Positions 1-5,329 of a stretch of 5,329 bases of DNA are shown one piece after another; position 1 is the stretch's first letter, and every line of letters starts with the position of its first letter. The DNA lies in contig DPLR01000338.1 in assembly GCA_003541895.1 (NCBI GenBank), forward strand, positions 1 to 5,329, read 5' to 3'. Both the position numbers and the translations under genes were made by a program. The notes under the pieces were generated by a model. It saw only the letters and a list, made by a program, of their open reading frames with translations, made no database searches and was not told the origin of the DNA. Origin of the DNA: Cytophagales bacterium. Lineage in GTDB: Bacteria > Bacteroidota > Bacteroidia > Cytophagales > Cyclobacteriaceae.

Positions 1-2218
1 ACCTTGATTTGCTTGAGGTGTTGTCGAGGTATTGAAGCCCCACATACTTTGTTAATAAACCCAATTCAATATTTTTTATTGGGCGATAGAGGAAAACCGA
101 TCCGGCAATAAGGTTGGGTGAAAAAGCAATGTCAGTGTTTTTATGTTGACGATCTACTTCATTGTACTGATCGTAATTCAATCCATAATCGTACAAAACT
201 TCGGTAAACTCTTTGATTTTATTTTGGCTTAGCGTAACGTTCGCATTCCATGTGAAATGTTCATTGAGCTGTATTCCTCCGTCAATTTCTAAACCTGTTC
301 TATAACTCGAAGCCACATTTGTGCGAATGGGTGCGCCTACATCGTTAAGTTTGCCTGTAAGCACCAATTGATTTTTATAATCCATGAAATAATAATTCAC
401 ATTTAAAGCGAATTTATTTTTTCTCAATCGCCATCCTGCTTCAATATCATTCAGAGATTCATGTTGAGGTTGCTGCCCAGGCAAAGCCTGAACAAAATCG
501 CTGCGCACTGGTTCGCGATTGCCCACAGCATAAGAGGCATAAAGGTGCTGTTCGTTGGTGAGCGTGTAAGTAAGACCAAACTTCGGGTTAAAGAAATTAT
601 AGTTCACATTAAAGTCAACATTCACATTTCCGTCATCAAAGCCGCTTGCGTGATAATCAACTCGTCTGAATTGCAGATCAATGAAAGCACTTAACTTATC
701 AATGACCTGAATGTTGTTCTTCCAAAAAATATTGAAGTCTTGTTTTTTTCCATTATTAAAATAATAGCGATAAAAAGGTGGAATGGTTGTGGCCACCTGA
801 GCCCAAATCACTTCGCCATAATGATCTCCATCGTATTTATTAAATGCGCCACCCCATACCGAATTCCATTTTTCTTTTTGGTAATTCAACGACCAAGTCA
901 TTCCGTAGAAACGGTTGTCAAGCCATAGCCTTCTTACCAAGTCAGAAGTTCTAACGGTGTCGTTATTAAATATTGGATTTGTAATTCCGTAGTCGGCAAG
1001 TGTTTGGTTGTTCTTGTACTCTTCATAATACCCTCGGCCATACGTGTAATGCAATGCAGCATTGGCTGTGAGATGATCACTGAATTGATGAGACGCATGC
1101 AATTGATAATGGTCTTGTGCATAATTATCAATTTGATTAGGGTAAGTGTATGCATTAAACGTGCGGCCACTGTTAAAAAGATTTTGAGCTTGTTGTGTAT
1201 TCCAACCTTCCGCATCAACGGTAGCTTGCATGGCGAGTGGGTCATTGTTTAATCGCGACTGAGGAACGCCCCACCACGACTGATACGTAATTTCTTTGCC
1301 TCCAAAAACAATGGCTTTGATCATCGTTTTATCTCCGTAATATCCGCCCGACAAATAATAGGATTTCAAATTTGAAGTAGCGCGATCGATGTAGCCATCT
1401 GAACCGATCAATGACATGCGACCGTCAAAGGCAAATTTATTTTTCAAGCCTGTGCCAAAACCAACCGTATGACGATGTGTGCCAAACGATCCGAAAGAAT
1501 TAATTACATCAGCATACGGTTGATCTCGTCTGGTATTGGTTTGTAAATTGATCGATGCACCAAATGCGCCATAGCCGTTGGTTGAAGTTCCTACTCCTCT
1601 TTGAATTTGAATGTTTTGTGTTGAGGTGGCGATGTCTGGCACATCCACCCAATAAACACCTTGCTCTTCGGCATCGTTTAAAACAATTCCGTTGATGGTT
1701 ACATTTATTCTTGTTGCATCACTTCCGCGAATGCGTACGCCCGTGTAACCTACACCCGCACCTGCATCTGAAGTTGTTACCAACGATGGAGTCCAATTCA
1801 AAACAAACGGCAGGTCTTGTCCGAAGTTTTGCTTTTGAATAGTGGTCTTGCTGATGTTTGAAAAAGCTGTTGGGCTGTTTTCGTTCGCTCGCGTAGCATA
1901 AACAACTACTTCATCCGTGAGTTGATTAGATTCAAGAAGGAAAAAATCAAGAGAAAGATCGGCACCCACTTGTATTTCTTTTTTTTCTTCTGTGAAGCCA
2001 AGAAAACGAACAACCAAGGTCTGTTTTCCAGAAACATTTTTAATCTCAAAGTAACCGAGATCATTCGTGGTTGTTCCTTTTGAGTTCTCAAGTTGAATGG
2101 TCGCGCCAATGAGCGGTTGTTTGTTTTTTGAATCTCGAACCGTTCCAGAGATTTTGAATTGCGCAAAAGCGTTGACAGTGAGCAGCCAACTCAGCACAGC
2201 AACAATAGATTTTAACAT
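1..2218 (-). CDS. TonB-dependent outer-membrane receptor, probable thiamine importer (C-terminus cut by window edge)
   Basis: I translated the minus strand from the ATG at 2218-2216 and found one uninterrupted frame of 739 codons to position 2, with no stop or frameshift. Residues 1-19 are a signal peptide ending AFA before Q20. About 22-97 is a carboxypeptidase-regulatory-like beta domain (ISGTVRDS, PLIGATIQL). TDEVVV at 101-106 fits a TonB box. About 110-230 is the plug, with VRIRGSDATRINVTINGI and QIQRGVGTSTNGYGAFGASI as typical plug signatures. The rest is barrel strands rich in aromatics and NN/DN turns. The visible end (GLLTKYVGLQYLDNTSSKSR) resembles the region shortly before the C-terminus in this family, so perhaps 50-80 residues are missing. 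The family imports ligands across the outer membrane using TonB-ExbBD energy. The TPP riboswitch in the leader points to thiamine or a precursor as ligand, as in the known Bacteroidota Omr1/OMthi receptors. Substrate is inferred from regulation, not from binding residues. The leader has no clear Shine-Dalgarno site, only an A-rich stretch before the ATG. Confidence 0.95.
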   Translation of the reverse strand, partial: MLKSIVAVLSWLLTVNAFAQFKISGTVRDSKNKQPLIGATIQLENSKGTTTNDLGYFEIKNVSGKQTLVVRFLGFTEEKKEIQVGADLSLDFFLLESNQLTDEVVVYATRANENSPTAFSNISKTTIQKQNFGQDLPFVLNWTPSLVTTSDAGAGVGYTGVRIRGSDATRINVTINGIVLNDAEEQGVYWVDVPDIATSTQNIQIQRGVGTSTNGYGAFGASINLQTNTRRDQPYADVINSFGSFGTHRHTVGFGTGLKNKFAFDGRMSLIGSDGYIDRATSNLKSYYLSGGYYGDKTMIKAIVFGGKEITYQSWWGVPQSRLNNDPLAMQATVDAEGWNTQQAQNLFNSGRTFNAYTYPNQIDNYAQDHYQLHASHQFSDHLTANAALHYTYGRGYYEEYKNNQTLADYGITNPIFNNDTVRTSDLVRRLWLDNRFYGMTWSLNYQKEKWNSVWGGAFNKYDGDHYGEVIWAQVATTIPPFYRYYFNNGKKQDFNIFWKNNIQVIDKLSAFIDLQFRRVDYHASGFDDGNVNVDFNVNYNFFNPKFGLTYTLTNEQHLYASYAVGNREPVRSDFVQALPGQQPQHESLNDIEAGWRLRKNKFALNVNYYFMDYKNQLVLTGKLNDVGAPIRTNVASSYRTGLEIDGGIQLNEHFTWNANVTLSQNKIKEFTEVLYDYGLNYDQYNEVDRQHKNTDIAFSPNLIAGSVFLYRPIKNIELGLLTKYVGLQYLDNTSSKSR

Positions 2219-2231
2219 TTTACTTTTTGGT

Positions 2232-2275
2232 TTAAACTTGCAGAGCACACAGGGGAATGTGTTGCGTACGTTTAA
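2232..2275 (-). promoter_or_regulatory. Two-tier hairpin between riboswitch and start codon, candidate expression platform
   Basis: Read on the minus strand, UUAAAC (2275-2270) can pair perfectly with GUUUAA (2237-2232). Inside it lies a second stem, ACACA (2262-2258) with UGUGU (2251-2247), around a UUCCCC loop. GC/GC pairs (2265-2264 with 2246-2245) extend the inner stem past a bulged A. No U-tract follows, so an intrinsic terminator is not supported. The 3' arm ends 13 nt before the receptor ATG, which would suit control of ribosome access. The 5' arm shares two bases (2275-2274) with the proposed P1 strand of the aptamer, so the two helices may compete. The pairing is visible in the sequence; the switching role is inference. 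Confidence 0.5.
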
Positions 2276-2365
2276 TCCTTGCCTCCCTTCGTCCGCATTA
2301 CCGGCATCAGGTTCTATGGGTATAATCTCAGCCCGATTTTTTTAGGCACCCCTTTGTCCCGGATT
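2274..2365 (-). promoter_or_regulatory. TPP riboswitch (THI element) in the leader of the receptor gene
   Basis: The minus strand carries the conserved TPP aptamer blocks in order: GGGGUGCC (2352-2345), GGGCUGAGA (2334-2326), ACCC (2321-2318), GAACCUGAU (2314-2306), UAAUGCGG (2300-2293) and AAGGGA (2289-2284). GGGU/ACCC gives P2, and GCC/GGC closes a short P3 with an A-rich loop. CCG/CGG around UAAUG gives the P4-P5 arm. AAUCC (2365-2361) can pair with GGAUU (2278-2274) as an extended P1 with an internal loop; P1 is the least certain part. TPP binding to this class normally lowers expression of thiamine synthesis or uptake genes. Here the only gene downstream within the window is the TonB-dependent receptor, starting about 56 nt after the aptamer. 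Confidence 0.95.
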
Positions 2366-2378
2366 TTCCAAGACAGCG

Positions 2379-2386
2379 CAAAATTA
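2379..2386 (-). promoter_or_regulatory. Bacteroidota-type -7 promoter box for the riboswitch-receptor transcript
   Basis: The minus strand reads TAATTTTG, a full match to the Bacteroidota TAnnTTTG -7 consensus. Transcription would start near 2372, giving a leader that begins a few bases before the proposed P1 of the riboswitch, exactly where a promoter is needed. No good TTG-type -33 element is seen about 20 bp upstream (the bases there are CAAG), so the call rests on the -7 box and its position. Confidence 0.55.
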
Positions 2387-2487
2387 GAAGAAAGTAGTTA
2401 CGAGTTCTTGATTAGAGTTAAAAATTTTTGCCGACAGGATATTCATCGCATTTTTAATTCATGGCTTTGATTACTTAATTTGAAGCC

Positions 2488-3210
2488 GTGAATGCAATTT
2501 TTTTTCAGAATAAGATAATCTTCTTGATCCTCATAGGATTGATTGTTTCTTGCAAACCATCAAGCAAAGTCAAGACGACTTCAAAAAAAGATACAGCTCC
2601 TAAGGTAAACAACGTAGTGGCTGCGAAAAATATTAATTCAGAGGGAATAAACTCTCACACTGAAATCAAATTTGAGGGAAGCAACAATTTGTTTGAGCTG
2701 ATCAACAAAAACTCCTTTTATTTTAATGAAGACCATGACGTGATCATCATCAAAGGCAATAATACAATTATCAGGCTCATCAATGAAAATGTTTTAGATA
2801 TTGGCAATGGCCAACGCGATACACTGGTAATTGTGGGGAGCAATCGGAAGTATGTTGTTGATATGAAAAACTCGTTTTCAATAAATAACAAAAAAGCAAA
2901 AGTTGACACTATACAGTTAAAAGAAACGTATTCTGAATATGATAACGACGAGCCTTCTTCATTGTATGCCATGGCCGAATCTTACTTGTTTGGTACGGGC
3001 CAAGATCAGTCGACAAAAAAAGCAATAGAGTTGTATGAATTTGCTGCTGCAAAAAATCATATTCCTTCACTAGAAAAATTGGGATACATTTATACGGGAA
3101 AATTTGGCGCTCCTCGAGACAAGATGAAATCGTTGTATTATTATAAAAGAGGCAGTTCCTTAGGTGATGACTATTGTAATCTTCAAATAAAAATTCATTG
3201 GGGGCAATAA
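2488..3210 (+). CDS. Lipoprotein with DUF3060-like beta repeats and Sel1-like repeats
   Basis: This 240-residue protein starts at GTG 2488. No in-frame ATG gives the signal peptide, and the nearby ATGs at 2461 and 2492 hit stops within a few codons. Residues 7-22 form a lipoprotein signal with the lipobox IVSC, so C22 should be lipidated. About 23-55 is a polar Lys/Ser/Asn linker. About 57-130 shows three loose repeats with a GxNN-type core (EGSNN, KGNNT, VGSNR) alternating with hydrophobic strands; this resembles the beta-repeat DUF3060 family, but the match is by eye. About 156-228 holds two Sel1-like helical repeats (AMAESYLFGTGQDQSTKKAI and LGYIYTGKFGAPRDKMKSLY), which usually mediate protein-protein contacts. 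The predicted location is the periplasmic side of a membrane or the cell surface. It is transcribed divergently from the receptor. No enzymatic motif is seen and its function is unknown. The frame and lipobox are solid; the domain names are moderately sure. Confidence 0.85.
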   Translation: MNAIFFQNKIIFLILIGLIVSCKPSSKVKTTSKKDTAPKVNNVVAAKNINSEGINSHTEIKFEGSNNLFELINKNSFYFNEDHDVIIIKGNNTIIRLINENVLDIGNGQRDTLVIVGSNRKYVVDMKNSFSINNKKAKVDTIQLKETYSEYDNDEPSSLYAMAESYLFGTGQDQSTKKAIELYEFAAAKNHIPSLEKLGYIYTGKFGAPRDKMKSLYYYKRGSSLGDDYCNLQIKIHWGQ

Positions 3211-3254
3211 AATATCTACTATTTTCTAACTACTAACTCCTATCTTCTATTTTT
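3205..3254 (+). other. G-free, pyrimidine-rich spacer
   Basis: From the C after the last GGGGG of the lipoprotein gene to the base before G3255, the + strand contains no G in 50 nt. The tract is built from TACTA, TAACTA and TCCTATC-like words. It overlaps the last codons of the lipoprotein gene and fills most of the 49-bp spacer before the biotin carrier gene. No hairpin terminator is visible. It could be a Rho-loading-type tract, an unstructured translation-initiation leader, or a decayed low-complexity repeat; the sequence does not decide. Confidence 0.4.
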
Positions 3255-3255
3255 G
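3248..3255 (+). promoter_or_regulatory. Possible -7 promoter box directly before the biotin carrier gene
   Basis: TATTTTTG matches TAnnTTTG, but it ends only 4 nt before the ATG at 3260. Transcription from it would give an almost leaderless mRNA. No -33 element is seen. In such AT-rich sequence a chance match is quite possible, and the gene may instead be read from the upstream lipoprotein promoter. Confidence 0.2.
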
Positions 3256-3259
3256 AGCT

Positions 3260-3760
3260 ATGTTTCAATCCAAGATCAACGGCAAAAACTTTGAGGTAAA
3301 TTCAAGTGATGATCAATTTACTATTAATGGCAAATCATTTGAATGGGATCTCTCCAAAATCAGTGATGGAAATTTCCACATCCTTCACCAGAACAAAAGT
3401 TATCGTGCCGAAGTGGTAAAGGCCGACTACGCCACCAAAACTTTTCAGTTGAAGATCAACAACAAACTTCACACCGTTGAAGTGAAAGACAAGTTTGACT
3501 TGTTGTTGGAAAAAATGGGAATGAGTGGTGGTAGTTCAAACAAAGTGAATAACATTAAAGCACCAATGCCGGGATTGGTCATCGATATGAAAGTGAAAGT
3601 AGGTGATGCCGTGAAAGCTGGTGATCCTTTACTAATACTTGAAGCCATGAAAATGGAAAATGAAATCCGATCGGTGAATAAAGGAATCATTAAAGAAATA
3701 TTTGTTAAAGAGGGTGCAGCCGTTGAGAAAGGTGCGATTCTTTTTTCAGTTGAAAATTAG
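3260..3760 (+). CDS. Biotin carboxyl carrier protein of an acyl-CoA carboxylase
   Basis: This 166-residue cytoplasmic protein carries the biotin that shuttles carboxyl groups between a biotin carboxylase and a carboxyltransferase. Residues about 98-166 form a biotinyl/lipoyl-attachment domain starting at APMPG (101-105). It contains the canonical EAMKMEN at 128-134, so K131 is the predicted biotinylation site, and it ends in the usual hydrophobic strand (ILFSVEN). Residues 1-85 are a small beta-rich region. It lacks the features I associate with the AccB N-terminus and looks more like the region that precedes the carrier domain in propionyl-, methylcrotonyl- or pyruvate-type carboxylase chains. 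A short SGGSSNK linker (89-95) joins the two halves. This points to an acyl-CoA carboxylase carrier rather than classical AccB, but the acyl substrate cannot be told. The ATG at 3260 has no Shine-Dalgarno site, which is normal for Bacteroidota. No partner carboxylase gene lies beside it. Confidence 0.93.
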   Translation: MFQSKINGKNFEVNSSDDQFTINGKSFEWDLSKISDGNFHILHQNKSYRAEVVKADYATKTFQLKINNKLHTVEVKDKFDLLLEKMGMSGGSSNKVNNIKAPMPGLVIDMKVKVGDAVKAGDPLLILEAMKMENEIRSVNKGIIKEIFVKEGAAVEKGAILFSVEN

Positions 3761-3803
3761 GTGCTGAATATAAATTAACTAACTATATCTACAACTTAGC
3801 AAT

Positions 3804-3810
3804 AGGAGGT
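3804..3810 (+). promoter_or_regulatory. Strong Shine-Dalgarno site fixing a TTG start
   Basis: AGGAGGT lies immediately before the TTG at 3814, with 4 nt between AGGAGG and the start. It is a near-perfect anti-SD complement and supports TTG as the start, since no in-frame ATG near the signal peptide exists. Such a strong site is unusual in Bacteroidota, and the genes to the left lack one. Confidence 0.75.
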
Positions 3811-3813
3811 CAT

Positions 3814-5064
3814 TTGAAAACTTTCTTTCTGTGCATTGTCCTGTTATTAATATTTTCAATTGAAAATGTTAATGCAGGAGGATTCCAGTTGAATGAGCAC
3901 GGTGCTAAACCAATGGGAATGGGCGGAGCTTTTACCGCAATTGCCAACGATGCATCTGCAATTTATTGGAATGGTGCCGGTTTAACCCAAATAGCCGGAT
4001 CACAATTAATGTTAGGAACAGCATTAATTACTCCAAGTACTTCTTTTCGTGGTGTAACTCCACAAATAACCGAATATAATATGGAGACGCAAACTTTTTT
4101 TCCAAGTCATGTATTCGCTGCATTTCGTGCAAATGAGAAAATCGTTTGGGGAGTTGGTATCACAACTCCGTTTGGTTTAGGAACAAAATGGGATAAGAAT
4201 TGGGTTGGAAAATATCTTGCAGTTGAAACTGAGCTGCAGACCTTCTCTTTTATGCCCACTTTCGCATACAGCTTAACGAATGATTTTTCATTCAGCGCTA
4301 GTTTTGTGTACAGTTATGGTACAGTATTAATAACAAGACAAAATTCTCAGGCTCCCTTTGCGGGAGATGCTCACATTGAATTAGAAGGAGATGATAAAGA
4401 TGCATTTGGCTATCAATTTGGATTGATGTACAAGCCATCTAAAAATGTCTCAATTGGTGTTTCTTATCATAGCGAAGTTGATTATAAATTCAAAGGAACT
4501 GCCAATGCAGACGGCTCACAGCAATTGATTGATGCTAAACGCCTTCCAAAGGATGCAGATATAGAAGGAGAACTTACGACTCCAATGAACTTTGCCGCTG
4601 GAGTAGCCTTCGATCCATTTTCGCAGTTAACATTAAGCCTTGAATATCAGTACATTGGCTGGTCAAGCTATGATGTTTTAGCTGTAAACTTTGTTGATGA
4701 GGCTTACAGTGATTTAGCAAGTCCTCGGGATTATGAGGATACATACATCGGTAGATTTGGAGTGGAGTACAGGCTTTCAACAGCTTTATCATTACTTGGT
4801 GGAATATATTATGATCATCGTCCAGTTGCACCGGAGAAAGTAAGTCCTTCATTACCTGACGCAAACCGTCTTGGATTCAGCGGCGGTTTTGATTTCAAGG
4901 TTTCTGAAAAATTTGGAATAGCTGCCTCATACTTATTCATTAGATCTGAAGAAAATACGGTAACTAATTCTGAGGAAGATTATACTGCTGGTGATGCTCC
5001 TTTCAACGGTACGTATAATTCAACAGCGAATTTGTTTTCACTTAGTTTAACATATAATTTTTAG
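3814..5064 (+). CDS. OmpP1/FadL-family outer-membrane transport protein
   Basis: This 416-residue protein begins at TTG 3814. Residues 1-21 are a signal peptide (K2, a long hydrophobic core, VNA before G22). The mature N-terminus GGFQLNEHGAKPMGMGGAF, followed by AIANDASAIYWNGAGLTQI, is the hallmark of the FadL family, whose N-terminal hatch plugs a 14-strand barrel. The rest alternates short amphipathic strands with loops, and the protein ends LFSLSLTYNF with a terminal Phe, the usual outer-membrane insertion signal. Length is typical for the family. FadL proteins let long-chain fatty acids, aromatic hydrocarbons or other hydrophobic molecules diffuse laterally into the outer membrane; the substrate here is unknown. 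The GDSL hydrolase gene starts 16 bp after its stop, suggesting an operon in which an esterase frees or processes the transported lipid. TTA makes up 19 of 34 leucine codons, against 3 of 17 and 1 of 12 in the two genes to the left. Confidence 0.95.
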   Translation: MKTFFLCIVLLLIFSIENVNAGGFQLNEHGAKPMGMGGAFTAIANDASAIYWNGAGLTQIAGSQLMLGTALITPSTSFRGVTPQITEYNMETQTFFPSHVFAAFRANEKIVWGVGITTPFGLGTKWDKNWVGKYLAVETELQTFSFMPTFAYSLTNDFSFSASFVYSYGTVLITRQNSQAPFAGDAHIELEGDDKDAFGYQFGLMYKPSKNVSIGVSYHSEVDYKFKGTANADGSQQLIDAKRLPKDADIEGELTTPMNFAAGVAFDPFSQLTLSLEYQYIGWSSYDVLAVNFVDEAYSDLASPRDYEDTYIGRFGVEYRLSTALSLLGGIYYDHRPVAPEKVSPSLPDANRLGFSGGFDFKVSEKFGIAASYLFIRSEENTVTNSEEDYTAGDAPFNGTYNSTANLFSLSLTYNF

Positions 5065-5066
5065 GA

Positions 5067-5074
5067 AGGTGAGG
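5067..5074 (+). promoter_or_regulatory. Shine-Dalgarno site of the GDSL hydrolase gene
   Basis: AGGTGAGG follows the stop of the FadL-like gene. AGGTGA (5067-5072) matches the anti-SD complement and sits 8 nt before the ATG at 5081. It supports that start and translation of a second cistron on the same mRNA. Confidence 0.6.
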
Positions 5075-5080
5075 AAAAAT

Positions 5081-5329
5081 ATGAAAAAGAAATTAATCGT
5101 TATCGTTGGGGTTATTTTAACCTCAGTCCTTCTAATGCCATGTGAAGATAGGTCGGAATTAACTGCACCAACTCCACCAACTCCTAATCAGGGTGCTGTT
5201 AATTTTACGAACTTTGTTACAATTGGTAACAGTTTAACGAGTGGTTATCAATCCGGTTCACTTTACGAGAGCTCTCAAAAGTATGCCTTCGGAAATTTAA
5301 TAGCTCAGCAAGTTGGTACAACTTACGCA
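5081..5329 (+). CDS. GDSL/SGNH-family hydrolase, N-terminal part (cut by window edge)
   Basis: An ATG at 5081 opens a frame of 83 codons that is still open at the right edge. Residues 2-20 are a basic-then-hydrophobic export signal (KKKLIVIVGVILTSVLLMP) followed by C21 and an acidic, then Pro/Thr-rich linker (TAPTPPTP). This suggests a lipoprotein, though Pro at -1 of the lipobox is atypical. FVTIGNSLTSGYQSG at 45-59 is block I of the GDSL/SGNH hydrolases, with S51 as the predicted nucleophile and Asn in place of the usual Asp. The other catalytic blocks (Gly, Asn, and the Asp-His pair) lie beyond the window. The family hydrolyses esters and thioesters of lipids or acylated sugars. Tight spacing behind the FadL-like gene and the same TTA-rich leucine usage (5 of 8) indicate one operon. 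The substrate is unknown. Confidence 0.88.
   Translation, partial: MKKKLIVIVGVILTSVLLMPCEDRSELTAPTPPTPNQGAVNFTNFVTIGNSLTSGYQSGSLYESSQKYAFGNLIAQQVGTTYA

Noticed and set aside
461..1252. Open frames on the plus strand at 461-694, 740-928 and 1004-1252, and a minus-strand frame at 934-1245
   Set aside because: All lie inside the receptor gene in other frames, and their translations show no family signatures; the receptor frame runs unbroken through them.
1906..2166. Minus-strand frame of 86 residues beginning MRNSKSLERFEIQ
   Set aside because: It is a shifted reading of the receptor's N-terminal domain, whose true frame has a signal peptide and a conserved ISGTVRDS start.
2232..2275. Intrinsic terminator at the hairpin downstream of the riboswitch
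   Set aside because: No U-rich run follows the stem on the minus strand, so it is listed as a possible translational platform instead.
2097..2470. Plus-strand frames at 2097-2345 and 2279-2470
   Set aside because: They run antisense through the receptor start and the TPP riboswitch; the apparent coding comes from conserved RNA sequence.
2461..2517. ATG starts at 2461 and 2492 as alternatives for the lipoprotein
   Set aside because: ATG 2461 meets TAA after five codons, and ATG 2492 is in another frame and stops within nine codons; the GTG at 2488 alone leads into the lipobox.
2718..2972. Minus-strand frames inside the lipoprotein gene (2718-2972), the biotin carrier gene (3469-3690) and the FadL-like gene (4574-4864)
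   Set aside because: Each is antisense to a well-supported gene with recognisable domains and shows no motif of its own.
3750..3774. TTGAAA and TATAAA as a sigma70-like promoter for the FadL-like gene
   Set aside because: The spacing is 13 bp, well short of 17, and such AT-rich words arise easily by chance; no TAnnTTTG box is present in this spacer either.

Overview
The window looks like a piece of a Bacteroidota chromosome. The evidence is a SusC-like TonB-dependent receptor with an N-terminal carboxypeptidase-regulatory-like domain, a TAnnTTTG-type -7 promoter element, AT-rich leaders without Shine-Dalgarno (SD) sites on the left-hand genes, and an OmpP1/FadL porin followed by a GDSL hydrolase. 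The class within the phylum cannot be fixed from this sequence. There are five protein genes (two cut by the window edges), one riboswitch and no RNA genes, insertion sequences or CRISPR arrays.

Left part (1-2486), minus strand. A long reading frame, open to the left edge, encodes the first 739 residues of a TonB-dependent outer-membrane receptor. Its leader carries a clear thiamine pyrophosphate (TPP) riboswitch (about 2274-2365), preceded by a Bacteroidota-type -7 box (2379-2386) and followed by a two-tier hairpin (2232-2275) that probably acts as the expression platform. The receptor is therefore most likely the thiamine (or thiamine-precursor) outer-membrane importer of the Omr1/OMthi type. 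Partner genes such as pnuT would be expected beyond the left edge.

Middle (2488-3760), plus strand, divergent from the receptor. A 240-residue lipoprotein has a beta-repeat region resembling DUF3060 and C-terminal Sel1-like repeats. After a 49-bp spacer whose + strand has no G for 50 nt comes a 166-residue biotin carboxyl carrier protein with the EAMKMEN motif. No biotin carboxylase or carboxyltransferase gene is adjacent.

Right part (3804-5329), plus strand. A 416-residue OmpP1/FadL-family outer-membrane channel is followed 16 bp later by a GDSL/SGNH hydrolase that runs off the right edge. The two probably form an operon for hydrophobic or ester substrates at the outer membrane. Both have strong SD sites and TTA-dominated leucine codons, unlike everything to their left. 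A boundary near 3761-3803 (horizontal acquisition or an assembly join) is therefore worth checking.

No wholly new system is visible. The best leads are the thiamine-controlled receptor with its candidate switch structure, the compositional boundary, and the orphan biotin carrier.
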